From the NCBI RefSeq assembly GCF_019090165.1, contig NZ_JAHRIB010000003.1:1-36952 (forward strand): DNA of 36,952 bases, read 5' to 3'. Shown one piece after another: positions 1 through 8,717 of this stretch. This DNA is from Streptomyces sp. BV286. GTDB taxonomy: Bacteria > Actinomycetota > Actinomycetes > Streptomycetales > Streptomycetaceae. Positions within the stretch are counted from its first letter, which is position 1, and each line of letters starts with the position of its first letter. The translations under genes were made by a program, and so were the position numbers. Under the pieces are notes generated by a model. That model saw only the letters and a program-made list of their open reading frames with translations, was not told where the DNA came from and searched no databases.

Positions 1-10
1 GCGCGAGCCG

Positions 11-949
11 TCACGCCGGGGTGAGCGCCCGCGCGATCGCCGTGATCGCCTCGGGCCCCACCCGGCAGCATCCGCCGATCAGCCGCGCCCCGGCCCGCTC
101 CCAGCCGGCGACCTGCTCGGGGGTGAAGGTGGCCCGGCCCTGCCAGGCGCGAGCCTGCGCGTCCCAGGTCTCGCCACTGTTCGGATAGACCACGACCGGC
201 TTGCCGGTGACCCGCGCGGCGGTCGCCACCGCCGCGTCCACGTCCTCGGGGGCGCAGCAGTTGACCCCGACCGCGATCACCTCGTCGGCGTCGGCGGCCG
301 GCGCGAAGGCCTCCTCCAACGGCTGCCCGGCCCGCGTCCGGTCACCGGCCACGCTGTACGACAGCCACGCCGGTACGCCGAGCCCCCGCACCGCCCGCAG
401 CAGCGCCCGCGCCTCGTCGGCGTCGGGCACGGTCTCGAGAGCCAGGACGTCGGGGCCCGCCTCCGCCAGGACCTCCAACCGGGGCCGGTGGAAGCGCTCC
501 AGCTCGGCGACGCTCAGCCCGTACCGTCCCCGGTACTCGGAGCCGTCCGCGAGCATCGCCCCGTACGGGCCCACCGACGCCGCCACCCACATCGGCGCGC
601 GCACGCCCTTCGCCCCGGCCTGCCGGGCCGCCTCACGGGCGAGTCGGACACTGAGCCCGAGGAGTTCCGCCGCACGCTCCGCGGAGAGGCCGCGCCGGGC
701 GAAGCCCTCGAAGGTCGCCTGGTAGCTGGAGGTGATCGCCACGTTCGCGCCGGCCTCGAAGTAGGCGAGGTGCGCCTCGGTGATCGCCTCCGGCCGTTCG
801 GCGAGGAGCCGCGCCGACCACAGCTCGTCGCTCAGGTCGTGCCCGGCCGAACCGAGCTGGTTGGACAGACCGCCGTCGAGGACGACCGTGCCGGCGGCGA
901 GGGCCTCGGCGAGGGAGCGGGGGGCGTCGGGGGTGGGGTCGCTGGTCAT
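11..949 (-). CDS. mmuM: Homocysteine S-methyltransferase
   Basis: This 312-residue protein matches the homocysteine S-methyltransferase family, which moves a methyl group from S-methylmethionine (or SAM) to homocysteine to make methionine in the cytoplasm. The zinc-binding cysteines are visible: GVNCC with the first Cys at residue 231, and GGCCR with Cys294 and Cys295 near the C-terminus. The N-terminal LDGGLSNQL and the central ALETVPD segments are also typical of the barrel fold. Length is normal for MmuM. It is divergent from an amino-acid permease, so the pair could be a rearranged mmuP/mmuM module, although the permease is not clearly an S-methylmethionine carrier. No ribosome-binding site precedes the ATG, but a -10-like hexamer sits at leaderless distance. 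Family assignment is firm; the in vivo methyl donor is inferred. Confidence 0.92.
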   Translation of the reverse strand: MTSDPTPDAPRSLAEALAAGTVVLDGGLSNQLGSAGHDLSDELWSARLLAERPEAITEAHLAYFEAGANVAITSSYQATFEGFARRGLSAERAAELLGLSVRLAREAARQAGAKGVRAPMWVAASVGPYGAMLADGSEYRGRYGLSVAELERFHRPRLEVLAEAGPDVLALETVPDADEARALLRAVRGLGVPAWLSYSVAGDRTRAGQPLEEAFAPAADADEVIAVGVNCCAPEDVDAAVATAARVTGKPVVVYPNSGETWDAQARAWQGRATFTPEQVAGWERAGARLIGGCCRVGPEAITAIARALTPA

Positions 950-961
950 GCCACGACGCTA
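950..961 (-). promoter_or_regulatory. Possible leaderless -10 box of mmuM
   Basis: On the minus strand TAGCGT (961-956) fits TANNNT and ends six bases before the ATG, which would put the transcription start on the start codon. No convincing -35 is seen. Inference from spacing only. Confidence 0.35.
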
Positions 962-1074
962 GTCGAAGCACGGGCGGGCACCCCCTCTGTGTCCAGTACA
1001 TGAACAGATCGCCCACCATGTGGGATCGGGGGATACGATCAGCGCCCCCCTCCCTGAACAGACGGACCTCCGCC

Positions 1075-2502
1075 ATGCCTGCCGCAGACACCACCGGCGC
1101 CACCGGCGCCGACGCCCTGGAACCCATACCGCCGACCAAGGAAGCCCCGGCGTCGCCCGGCCCCAAGAAGGGCTTCGGCCTGGCCGCCGCCACCGCCCTG
1201 GTGATGGGCAACATCATCGGCGGCGGCATCTTCGCGCTGCCCGCCGCCGTCGCCCCGTACGGCACGGTCAGCCTGGTCGCCTTCCTCGTCCTGTCCATCG
1301 GCGCGGTGCTGCTCGCGCTGCTGTTCGGGAAGCTCGCGCGCCGCAGCCCCGTCACCGGTGGTCTGTACGTGTATCCGCGCGACGCGTTCGGTGAGTTCGC
1401 GGGATTCCTGTCGGCCTGGTCGTACTGGACGATGACCTGGGTCAGCATCGCCGCCCTCGCCGTGGCGACCGTCGGATACGCCGACGTGCTGCTGCCGCTG
1501 GACGGCAACCGGGTCCTGGAGGCGAGCGTGGCCGTGGCCGCGCTGTGGCTCCCCGCCGCCGCGAACTTCGCGGGCACCCGCTGGGTCGGCGGGGTGCAGA
1601 TCGTGTCCACGATCCTGAAGTTCGTGCCGCTGCTCCTCGTCGCCTGCGTCGGCCTCTTCTTCATCGACACCGACAACTTCGGGCCGTTCAACGCCTCCGG
1701 GGACAGCGTGCCGGGCGCGCTCGCCGCCTCGGCCGCCCTGCTCCTCTACAGCTTCCTCGGCGTCGAGTCGGCCGCCATGAGCGCGGGCGAGGTCCGCGAC
1801 CCGGAGCGCACGGTCGGCCGGGCGAGCGTCCTCGGCACGGTCGCCTCGGCGGTCGTCTACCTCCTCGGCACGGTCGCGGTCTTCGGGCTCGTTCCGCACG
1901 GGCAGCTCGCCGAGTCCGGGGCGCCCTTCGCCGACGCGGTCGACGCGATGACCGGCGGGCACTGGGGCGGCACGGTCATCGCGGCCGTCGCCGTCGCCTC
2001 GATGGTCGGCTGCCTCAACGGCTGGATCCTGATGAGCGCGCAGATGCCGTACGCGGCAGCGCGCGACGGACTGTTCCCGGCGGCGTTCGCCCGCGTCGGC
2101 AAGGGCGGCGTCCCCGGTTTCGGTGTCCTCGCGTGCGCGGTGCTCGGCACGGCTCTCATCGGGCTCAACTACACGGCGGGCCCGGACACCACGTTCCGTG
2201 TGCTCGTCCTGATCACCACCTTCACCGGCTGCGTGCCGTACCTCCTGTCCGCCGCCGCGCAGTTGTACTGGCTGGCCCGGGGGACACGCGAGCGGGTCCG
2301 CCCGGCGGGTCTGGTCCGGGACCTGATCGTCGCCGCGCTCTCCTTCGCCTTCTCGTTCTGGCTGATCGCGGGAGCGGGGTACGCGGCGGTCTACCAGGGC
2401 GTGCTGTTCCTGTTCGCGGGCATCCCCGTGTACGTGTGGCTCCGGGGACGCCGGGAGGAGGGCGCGGCCCGCTCGTCGAGCTCTTCTTCGGCGGTCACCT
2501 GA
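1075..2502 (+). CDS. APC-superfamily amino acid permease
   Basis: This is a polytopic membrane protein of about 475 residues with roughly 12 hydrophobic segments. The first carries GNIIGGGIFALPA, the glycine-rich substrate-backbone motif of the APC superfamily (compare AdiC and ArcD types). It should move an amino acid or amine across the plasma membrane by proton symport or exchange. The open frame extends upstream to an ATG at 1000, but the first 25 codons read as non-coding, so the start at 1075 (MPAADTT) is preferred. A soluble, Pro/Ala-rich N-terminus of about 35 residues precedes the first membrane segment, and a Ser-rich tail ends the protein. It is divergent from the homocysteine methyltransferase, which suggests but does not prove a sulfur-amino-acid substrate. 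Substrate specificity cannot be read from the sequence. Confidence 0.88.
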   Translation: MPAADTTGATGADALEPIPPTKEAPASPGPKKGFGLAAATALVMGNIIGGGIFALPAAVAPYGTVSLVAFLVLSIGAVLLALLFGKLARRSPVTGGLYVYPRDAFGEFAGFLSAWSYWTMTWVSIAALAVATVGYADVLLPLDGNRVLEASVAVAALWLPAAANFAGTRWVGGVQIVSTILKFVPLLLVACVGLFFIDTDNFGPFNASGDSVPGALAASAALLLYSFLGVESAAMSAGEVRDPERTVGRASVLGTVASAVVYLLGTVAVFGLVPHGQLAESGAPFADAVDAMTGGHWGGTVIAAVAVASMVGCLNGWILMSAQMPYAAARDGLFPAAFARVGKGGVPGFGVLACAVLGTALIGLNYTAGPDTTFRVLVLITTFTGCVPYLLSAAAQLYWLARGTRERVRPAGLVRDLIVAALSFAFSFWLIAGAGYAAVYQGVLFLFAGIPVYVWLRGRREEGAARSSSSSSAVT

Positions 2503-2520
2503 TCGTTGTCGCGCCCCATG

Positions 2521-4695
2521 TCAGCGCGTGGAGGCGTGCCGACCGCCCTGCCGCCGGCCGCGGCGGCGCTTGGCCGCCGCGACCAGCAGCGTCGCGAGCA
2601 GGCCCAGCGCGGCGGCCACCGGCCACCACGCGCCTGACAGGAAGCCCCGGCCTGCGGCGTTCTGCGGGTGCGCGGCCTTCGGGCCGGACGGCTCCCCGGC
2701 CGCGCGGGCGCTCGCGGACGGGCTCGCGGTGGCCGGGGCGAGGACGACGTCGTTCCCGTCGCCGCCCCGGTAGCTGATCCGGTATCCGGCCCCGCCCGCT
2801 TCGACCGTGGCACCCTCCTTGAGCCCGCTGAAGGTGCCCGTCGTCCTTCCCCGGCCGACGTGGTCGATGAGGGTGACCGTCTCCGCCCCGGTCTTCGTCC
2901 TCGCCCCCGACCCCGCCTTCGACTTCGGCTTCGGCTTCTCCTCGGTCTTCGGGGGAGCGGGCGCGTCAGGGGAGGCAACCGCGCGGGCGTCCAGCCTCCC
3001 CGCCAGCGCCACCTTGCCGCCGACCTTCAACGCCCCGCCGCCTGCGACGAGTCGGCCGCCCGCGCGCTGCGCGTAGTCGCCGGTCACCGTCACGCCTCCC
3101 GCCACCTTGCCCGTGCTGGTCACCGAGCCGACGACCGTGCCCCTGCCGGACAGTGAGGTGGCCAGGTTCAGCGTCGCTCCGGGCGCGTCGCGGACGTCGA
3201 GCCGCGCGCCGGAGCCCGTGAGGCGGATCGCGCGGCTGTGGGCCAGGCCCGTTCCGTCCAGCGCGAGCGTGCCCTTCGTGACGGTCGTCGTCCCCGTGTA
3301 CGTGACCGCCGCGCCCGTCAGCGTCGCCGTCGCCTTACCCGACTGGGTGAGGGACCCGCTGCCGCCGATCCTGGACAGGACGAGCGGTGCGGCCGTGTTG
3401 CGGAGTATCAGCGAGCCGTCGTTGACCACCTTGTAGAGGCGGCCCTTGGTGTGGAGCCCGCCGTCGCCGCCCTTGCGGCCACTGCCCAGCCGCAGGACCG
3501 CGCCCTTCTGGACGGTCGTCGAACCGTCGTAGTACTGGACGGCGGCGAAGGTGACGTCGTTGCCCTTCGTCCCCTTGATGACGACGTCACCGGCGCCGGG
3601 CGCGGACAGCGTGTCGTGGAACCGGCCGCCACCGATGGGGGCGCCGAGCGTCACCGGCCCGTCGTAGTCGAAGGTGAGCCGTGAACGGGCCCTTGCGGCA
3701 AGCAGGTTGATGTAGACGGTCTCCGCCGTCCCCGGCATGAAGATCCTGTCCGTGGTCCCGTCGCCCCACTGGACGTCGGCACCCTTGATGTTGGTGCCGC
3801 GCTTGTTGACGTTCTTGCGCGCGGGCCGCCAGTTGAGGGCCGGGTCGCTGAGCGAGGGGTTGGTGTCGCCGCCCCGGTCCGACCAGCTGTACTGGCCGGT
3901 CAGCACGACCTTGCTGCCGGGCCGCGACTGGACGTTGATGTCGCTGCCGTACTCCCGCTGGTAGAAGTTCTGCCGCAGGGTGACGGTCTGTCCGAGCGGG
4001 GTGTCGACGGTCCATGTGCCCTGGTTGAGGACGGCGCGCGCGTTCGGCAGGGACACCGGGTACTCGGACTTGCCAGCGTCCATCGCGGTGCCGTTGTCGA
4101 TCACTCCGGAGAACGGGTGCGTGCCCGCGATGTCGAGCTTGCCCCACATGAACCGCGGCTGGCTGACCAGCCCCGAGCCGCTGATCGTGCCGAGGTTGAC
4201 GGTCCGCACGAGCGACAGCCGCAGCGTGCCGTCGACCCTGATGTTGAGCTGGTTCAGCCGGTAGCCCGGGGTGTCGTACGGAAAGTGCCCGATCAGGCCC
4301 GTCCCGCCGCCCGTGCCGTACTGGAGGGTCGCCCCGCGCTCGACGGTGATCGCGGGCGCGTCCGGGTTGCTCACGGTGGTGTACGGGTGATTGCCGCCCT
4401 GGGTGGTGACCCGCTGCCGGGACGCGGGCAGCGTGAAGTCGCTGTCCTTGGTGAGGATCAGGGTGCCAGAGCCGCGCACGGTGAGGGTGCCCCGGCCCCG
4501 GAACACCCCGTCGTACGTGGTCCGCCCGGCCGGCACGGTCACCACGGTGTCGCCGCTCAGCGTCACGTCGTCCCCGGCGAGCACCGCCGCCGTGACGTCC
4601 TTCGCGCCCGCGGGTGCCGCCGTCGCGCCCGGCGCCGCGACTCCCGCCACGACGACGCCGAGCGCGGCGGCCGCCCCCGAGACCCGTGTGCGCAT
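2521..4695 (-). CDS. Secreted, membrane-anchored protein with autotransporter-type beta-strand repeats
   Basis: This 724-residue protein has a Sec signal peptide at about 1-27, a long beta-rich region, a Pro/Lys/Glu-rich linker before the end, and a C-terminal hydrophobic helix followed by a cluster of Arg and Lys. Within the beta region, GSGSLTQSGKATATLTG followed closely by YTGTTTVTKGTLAL matches the autotransporter-associated beta-strand repeat, which forms a right-handed beta-helix. No translocator barrel is present, as expected in a Gram-positive, and no LPXTG motif was found, so the C-terminal helix probably anchors it in the membrane. The start at 4695 is chosen because GGAGG lies at good distance on the minus strand; the open frame runs further upstream without coding character. 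It is divergent from the GH43 enzyme genes, so it may be a wall-surface carbohydrate-binding or adhesin protein, but no catalytic motif was recognised. Confidence 0.78.
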   Translation of the reverse strand: MRTRVSGAAAALGVVVAGVAAPGATAAPAGAKDVTAAVLAGDDVTLSGDTVVTVPAGRTTYDGVFRGRGTLTVRGSGTLILTKDSDFTLPASRQRVTTQGGNHPYTTVSNPDAPAITVERGATLQYGTGGGTGLIGHFPYDTPGYRLNQLNIRVDGTLRLSLVRTVNLGTISGSGLVSQPRFMWGKLDIAGTHPFSGVIDNGTAMDAGKSEYPVSLPNARAVLNQGTWTVDTPLGQTVTLRQNFYQREYGSDINVQSRPGSKVVLTGQYSWSDRGGDTNPSLSDPALNWRPARKNVNKRGTNIKGADVQWGDGTTDRIFMPGTAETVYINLLAARARSRLTFDYDGPVTLGAPIGGGRFHDTLSAPGAGDVVIKGTKGNDVTFAAVQYYDGSTTVQKGAVLRLGSGRKGGDGGLHTKGRLYKVVNDGSLILRNTAAPLVLSRIGGSGSLTQSGKATATLTGAAVTYTGTTTVTKGTLALDGTGLAHSRAIRLTGSGARLDVRDAPGATLNLATSLSGRGTVVGSVTSTGKVAGGVTVTGDYAQRAGGRLVAGGGALKVGGKVALAGRLDARAVASPDAPAPPKTEEKPKPKSKAGSGARTKTGAETVTLIDHVGRGRTTGTFSGLKEGATVEAGGAGYRISYRGGDGNDVVLAPATASPSASARAAGEPSGPKAAHPQNAAGRGFLSGAWWPVAAALGLLATLLVAAAKRRRGRRQGGRHASTR

Positions 4696-4783
4696 GCCTG
4701 CCCTCCGCGCACGAACGTCCGGCGTCCGTACCCGAATCCCTGCCGCCCGTCCGCGGATGTTCTCGTTCACGTCCGTGGAGACG

Positions 4784-4799
4784 GGCGCACCCGTGCGCC
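4784..4799. promoter_or_regulatory. Near-perfect palindrome in a divergent intergenic region
   Basis: GGCGCAC and GTGCGCC are perfect 7-bp arms around a 2-bp centre. It lies about 90 bp upstream of the beta-repeat gene, in its leader or promoter, and 65 bp from the -35 box of the GH43 operon. The rest of the 283-bp spacer (4696-4978) holds the promoter listed separately and no gene. Operator role is inferred. Confidence 0.4.
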
Positions 4800-4863
4800 G
4801 ATAACAAAAACTTCGGCCATCGATGTTTGCCGGCCCAGTTCTTCTCGGTTCGCTCCCGACCCG

Positions 4864-4892
4864 TTGACCTGCTCGTAACACGCCCTTACCTT
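4864..4892 (+). promoter_or_regulatory. Strong sigma-70 type promoter for the GH43 genes
   Basis: TTGACC (4864-4869) and TACCTT (4887-4892) are separated by exactly 17 bp and match the Streptomyces vegetative consensus. Transcription would start near 4899, leaving a leader of about 80 nt before the ATG at 4979, with GAGAGG as ribosome-binding site. Confidence 0.65.
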
Positions 4893-4978
4893 TTCGGCGA
4901 TCGCCATGACAGATCTTGTGCGAAATCCCGAACATTTCTGTTGGCTTTTGTGTCCCCCCACCCTGAGAGGCAGTCAGC

Positions 4979-6079
4979 ATGAGCCGCGACAACGACCTGC
5001 CCGAGACCCCGGGCCGCAGAAGGGTGCTGAAGGGGGCCCTGGCCGCGGGAGCCCTGCTGGCCGCTCCCGGTGTGGCCCAGGCCCACGCCGCGGTCCCGGC
5101 GAGTGCCCCCGGGGGCCCGGCCGGCGCCCGGTACACCAACCCGCTCGTCCGTAACCGGGCCGACCCGTACATCCACCGTCACACCGACGGCTCCTACTAC
5201 TTCACGGCCACCGCTCCCGAGTACGACCGGATCATTCTGCGCCGTTCGCGCACCATCCGCGGGATCGCGACCGCCCCCGAGTCCGTCATCTGGACGAAGC
5301 ACGCGAGCGGTCCGATGGGCGCCCACATCTGGGCGCCCGAGATCCACCGCATCGACGGCAAGTGGTACGTCTACTTCGCCTCGGCGCCCGCCGAGGACAT
5401 CTGGGCGATCCGTATCTGGGTCCTGGAGAACTCCCACCCCGACCCCCTCAAGGGGACGTGGGTCGAGCGGGGTCAGCTCAGGACCGCCTGGGAGACCTTC
5501 TCCCTCGACGCCACGACCTTCACCCACCGGGGCAGCCGCTACCTCGCGTGGGCGCAGCACGAGCCCGGGATGGACAACAACACCGCGGTCTGGCTCTCGA
5601 GGATGGCCGACCCGCTCACGCTGACGGGCCCTCAGGTCCGGCTCACCACACCGGAGTACGACTGGGAACGCATCGGCTTCCGGGTCAACGAGGGCCCGTC
5701 GGTGATCAAGCGCAACGGCCGTCTCTTCATGTCGTACTCGGCGAGCGCCACCGACTTCAACTACTGCATGGGCCTGCTCACCGCGGATGCCGGCAGTGAC
5801 CTCATGGACCCCACGAGCTGGGCCAAGTCACCCACCCCGGTCTTCACGAGCAACGACACGACCAAGCAGTACGGCCCCGGCCACAACTGCTTCACGGTCG
5901 CCGAGGACGGCCGCACCGACGTCCTCGTCTACCACGCCCGCCAGTACAAGGACATCGTCGGCGACCCGCTGAACGACCCCAACCGGCACACCCGCGTCCA
6001 GCGGCTCGGCTGGAAGCGCGACGGCACCCCCGACTTCGGCATCCCCGTGGCCGACAACCCCCCGAAAGAGCGTGCCTGA
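4979..6079 (+). CDS. Tat-exported GH43 enzyme, probable alpha-L-arabinofuranosidase
   Basis: This 366-residue protein begins with a twin-arginine signal (RRRVLKGA at about 13-20, then a hydrophobic stretch ending AQA near 35). The rest is a single five-bladed beta-propeller of glycoside hydrolase family 43. The expected acidic triad can be placed: Asp62 in RADPYI as general base, Asp177 in SLDATTF as pKa modulator, and Glu238 in NEGPSV as general acid. WAPEIH (118-123) is another family hallmark. Most secreted bacterial GH43 enzymes of this type release arabinose from arabinan or arabinogalactan side chains; xylosidase activity cannot be excluded. Its stop codon overlaps the next start by one base, so the two GH43 enzymes are translationally coupled. 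No carbohydrate-binding module is attached. Confidence 0.88.
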   Translation: MSRDNDLPETPGRRRVLKGALAAGALLAAPGVAQAHAAVPASAPGGPAGARYTNPLVRNRADPYIHRHTDGSYYFTATAPEYDRIILRRSRTIRGIATAPESVIWTKHASGPMGAHIWAPEIHRIDGKWYVYFASAPAEDIWAIRIWVLENSHPDPLKGTWVERGQLRTAWETFSLDATTFTHRGSRYLAWAQHEPGMDNNTAVWLSRMADPLTLTGPQVRLTTPEYDWERIGFRVNEGPSVIKRNGRLFMSYSASATDFNYCMGLLTADAGSDLMDPTSWAKSPTPVFTSNDTTKQYGPGHNCFTVAEDGRTDVLVYHARQYKDIVGDPLNDPNRHTRVQRLGWKRDGTPDFGIPVADNPPKERA

Positions 6080-7491
6080 TGAGACGTGCGTACGCGGTAC
6101 TCCTCGCCCTGTGTCTGGCACTGGCCGGCGCACTCGTCACGGCGGGCCCGGCCCAGGCCGCGCCCCAGACGATCACCAACGGAACGCAGTTCACCGACAC
6201 CGGTGGCAGCCCCCTGCACGCGCACGGCGGCGGAGTCCTCAAGGTCGGCTCGTACTACTACTGGTTCGGTGAGAACCGGAACTCCGACAACACCTTCCGG
6301 TACGTGTCCGCCTACCGTTCCACGGACCTGAAGAACTGGGAGTTCCGCAACCACGTCCTGACCGAGGCCACCGACCCCGAACTGGCGACCGCCAACATCG
6401 AGCGGCCCAAGGTCATGTACAACGCGTCCACCGGCAAGTTCGTGATGTGGATGCACAAGGAGAACGGCGTCGACTACAGCGAGGCCCGCGCGGCCGTCGC
6501 GGTGTCGGACACGGTCGACGGCGACTACAGCTGGCAGGGCAGTTTCCGGCCGCTGGGCACGCACATGTCCCGTGACATCACGGTGTTCGTGGACTCGGAC
6601 GGCGCGGGGTACATGGTCTCGGCCGCCCGCGAGAACTACGACCTGCAGATCTACCGGCTGACGGCCGACTACACAGGGATCGCCGGTCTGGTCGCGGACC
6701 CCTGGCACGGCGGCCACCGCGAGGCCCCGGCGCTGTTCAAGCGGGGCGGCGTCTACTTCATGCTCACGTCGGGCGCCACCGGCTGGAACCCCAACCAGCA
6801 GCAGTACGCCACGGCGACGTCGCTCGCGGGCCCCTGGACGGCGATGGCGAACGTCGGCGACTCGACGACGTACGGCTCGCAGACCGCCTTCGTCCTTCCC
6901 GTGCAGGGGAGTTCGGGCACTTCCTACCTCTACCTGGGCGACCGCTGGGGCAACGCCTTCGGTGGCACGGTCAACGACTCCCGTTACGTCTGGCTGCCGC
7001 TGACCTTCCCGAGCTCCACCACCATGTCCATGTCCTGGTCCCCGGAGGTCACCGTCGACACGGCCGCCGGGACCGTCACCGGGACGAGCGCCACGTACAA
7101 CACGCTCATCGCCCGGAACTCCGCCAAGTGCGCCGACGTCACCAGCCAGTCGCTGTGGGCCGGCGCCCAGATCAAGCAGTACACCTGCAACGGCGGCAAC
7201 AACCAGAAGTACTGGTTCAAGTCGGTCGGCAGCGGCTACTACCAGCTGGTGGCGCGCGGCAGCTCCCTGTGCGTGCAGGAGAACGCCAACACCGTCACAC
7301 AGGAGAACTGCAACGCCTCGGCGACCGGTCAGCAGTGGTCCCTCACCACCACCGGCTCCTACGTGAACATCAAGTCCCGCGCGAGCGGCGAGTGCCTGGA
7401 CGTGAACGGCGGATCCACCGCGGACTCGGCTGCGATCATCACGTACACGTGCAACGGGGCGACCAACCAGCAGTGGACCAGAGGGACCTGA
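6079..7491 (+). CDS. Secreted exo-beta-1,3-galactanase-like GH43 with C-terminal CBM13
   Basis: The 470-residue product has a Sec signal peptide (1-27), a catalytic propeller (about 30-330) and a ricin-B-type CBM13 (about 345-470) with the QxW motifs QQW repeated near the end. The catalytic domain resembles the GH43 subgroup that includes exo-beta-1,3-galactanases, which remove galactose from the backbone of type II arabinogalactan and can bypass side branches. In that subgroup the usual Asp base is missing: here Glu108 (IERPKV), Glu215 (HREAPALF) and Gln268 (YGSQTAF) fall where the Glu/Glu/Gln catalytic set of the characterised fungal enzyme is found, as I recall it. The domain pairing GH43 plus CBM13 is also known for this activity. 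It is coupled to the preceding gene by a one-base stop/start overlap. Activity is inferred from motifs and architecture. Confidence 0.85.
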   Translation: MRRAYAVLLALCLALAGALVTAGPAQAAPQTITNGTQFTDTGGSPLHAHGGGVLKVGSYYYWFGENRNSDNTFRYVSAYRSTDLKNWEFRNHVLTEATDPELATANIERPKVMYNASTGKFVMWMHKENGVDYSEARAAVAVSDTVDGDYSWQGSFRPLGTHMSRDITVFVDSDGAGYMVSAARENYDLQIYRLTADYTGIAGLVADPWHGGHREAPALFKRGGVYFMLTSGATGWNPNQQQYATATSLAGPWTAMANVGDSTTYGSQTAFVLPVQGSSGTSYLYLGDRWGNAFGGTVNDSRYVWLPLTFPSSTTMSMSWSPEVTVDTAAGTVTGTSATYNTLIARNSAKCADVTSQSLWAGAQIKQYTCNGGNNQKYWFKSVGSGYYQLVARGSSLCVQENANTVTQENCNASATGQQWSLTTTGSYVNIKSRASGECLDVNGGSTADSAAIITYTCNGATNQQWTRGT

Positions 7492-7511
7492 AACCTTTCA
7501 CTCCCTCTAGA

Positions 7512-7521
7512 AAGCGCTTGC
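7512..7521. promoter_or_regulatory. LacI-type operator-like palindrome
   Basis: The perfect 8-bp palindrome AAGCGCTT with a CG centre, followed by GC, resembles LacI/GalR-family operators. The same ten bases recur at 35327-35336 upstream of the sugar importer operon. It lies just after the galactanase gene and upstream of the esterase gene. No LacI regulator is encoded in this window. Confidence 0.45.
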
Positions 7522-7545
7522 CATTCGAGATACGGTCCAGCCGCC

Positions 7546-7580
7546 AGGGCCTGTCCGGCATCATCCGCCGGACAGGCCCT
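7546..7580 (+). terminator. Hairpin terminator after the GH43 pair
   Basis: Perfect 14-bp stem (AGGGCCTGTCCGGC pairs with 7567-7580) around a 7-nt loop. There is no T-run, which is common for Streptomyces terminators. It separates the GH43 operon from the esterase gene. Confidence 0.7.
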
Positions 7581-7621
7581 GCCGGATCCGTCGCCCGGTT
7601 GGACCTGTTGAAGGAGCCGCG

Positions 7622-8665
7622 TTGAGACGCACGACGATCACCCTGCTGGCCGCGCTGACCGCCGCCTCGGCCCTGTCCGTCGTCCCGGCCGAGGCCCAGT
7701 CGCACGGCCGGGGCCAGGGGCTGGAGAACTGCACGGCGACCGCATGCCACTTCGACGTCGCGCCCGGCACGTACGACGTCCGGGTGCGGCTCGGCGGTGA
7801 CACTGCGGCGAGCACCGGGATCAGCGGCGAGACCCGGCGCACGCTGCTCGCCGAGACGCCCACCGCGGCGGGCGAGCCCGTGACCCGCAGCTTCACCGTG
7901 AACGTCCGCACCCCCGAGGGCGAGCCCACCGCGGCCGACGGCACCCCCGGCCTGGACCTGGTCATCGGCGGCTCGGCGCCCGCACTCGCCGACATCCGCG
8001 TCACCCCGGCCCGCCGGCACCAGACCCGCCAGATCTTCCTCGTCGGCGACTCCACGGTCTGCGACCAGCCCGGCGACCCCTACTCCGGCTGGGGCCAGCA
8101 GCTTCCGCAGTACCTCCGCAAGGGCGCCTCCGTCGCCAACTACGCAGACTCCGGGGAGAGTACGGTCACCTACCTCGCCGACCCGCGGCTCTTCGCGACG
8201 GTCCAGCCGCTCGTCCGCAAGGGCGACCTGGTCCTCATCCAGCTCGCCCACAACGACAAGCAGACCGACGCCGCGACGTACCGCGCGAACCTCGAGACGC
8301 TCGTCGCGGGCGTACGGGACAAGGGCGGGCGCCCGGTCCTGGTCACCCCCATCGTCCGCCGCTGGTTCAACGCCGACGGCACCCTCGACAACAACACGGC
8401 CCTCCTGGTGAACGGCCTCGGAGTCGACCACCCCGCCGTCACCCGCTCGGTCGCCGCCGACCGTCACGTCCCGCTCATCGACCTCACGGCCAGGACCAAG
8501 GCACTGGTCGAGTCGCTGGGTGTGGAGGGGTCGAAGGCGCTGTACCTCTACAACGAGAAGCGCGACAACACCCACACCTCCGCACGCGGCGCCACGGCGT
8601 ACGCGGAACTCGTCCGTGACGAACTGCGTGCCCAACACCTGGTGCCCGGACGCCTGGTGAGGTGA
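7622..8665 (+). CDS. Secreted SGNH/GDSL acetylesterase (rhamnogalacturonan acetylesterase type)
   Basis: This 347-residue protein has a signal peptide (1 to about 25), an N-terminal beta-rich domain (about 30-130) and an SGNH hydrolase domain. The catalytic blocks are visible: GDST with nucleophile Ser144, the glycine block around DSGES (176-180), HND with Asn211, and DNTH with Asp315 and His318. The arrangement is that of rhamnogalacturonan acetylesterases, which deacetylate plant cell-wall polysaccharides outside the cell. Translation is assigned to a TTG at 7622 because GAAGGAG sits at ideal distance just before it. The gene follows the galactanase after a hairpin terminator, so it likely has its own promoter, possibly under the operator-like palindrome at 7512. 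The acetylated polymer is not certain; pectin-linked galactan or xylan are alternatives. Confidence 0.87.
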   Translation: MRRTTITLLAALTAASALSVVPAEAQSHGRGQGLENCTATACHFDVAPGTYDVRVRLGGDTAASTGISGETRRTLLAETPTAAGEPVTRSFTVNVRTPEGEPTAADGTPGLDLVIGGSAPALADIRVTPARRHQTRQIFLVGDSTVCDQPGDPYSGWGQQLPQYLRKGASVANYADSGESTVTYLADPRLFATVQPLVRKGDLVLIQLAHNDKQTDAATYRANLETLVAGVRDKGGRPVLVTPIVRRWFNADGTLDNNTALLVNGLGVDHPAVTRSVAADRHVPLIDLTARTKALVESLGVEGSKALYLYNEKRDNTHTSARGATAYAELVRDELRAQHLVPGRLVR

Positions 8666-8673
8666 GCTTGACC

Positions 8674-8709
8674 CCTGGGGCGTCCCGTCCGGAACCGGGG
8701 CGCCCCAGG
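8674..8709 (+). terminator. Hairpin terminator after the esterase gene
   Basis: A 14-bp stem with one G-U wobble (CCTGGGGCGTCCCG with 8696-8709) around an 8-nt loop, starting 9 bp after the stop codon. Confidence 0.65.
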
Positions 8710-8717
8710 CCCACGCG

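Noticed and set aside
1000..1074. Upstream ATG start for the APC permease
   Set aside because: The extra 25 residues lack coding character and the start at 1075 gives a normal family N-terminus.
1545..2777. Long plus-strand open frame inside the permease gene
   Set aside because: Arg/Gly-rich out-of-frame shadow of the real permease frame; no family features.
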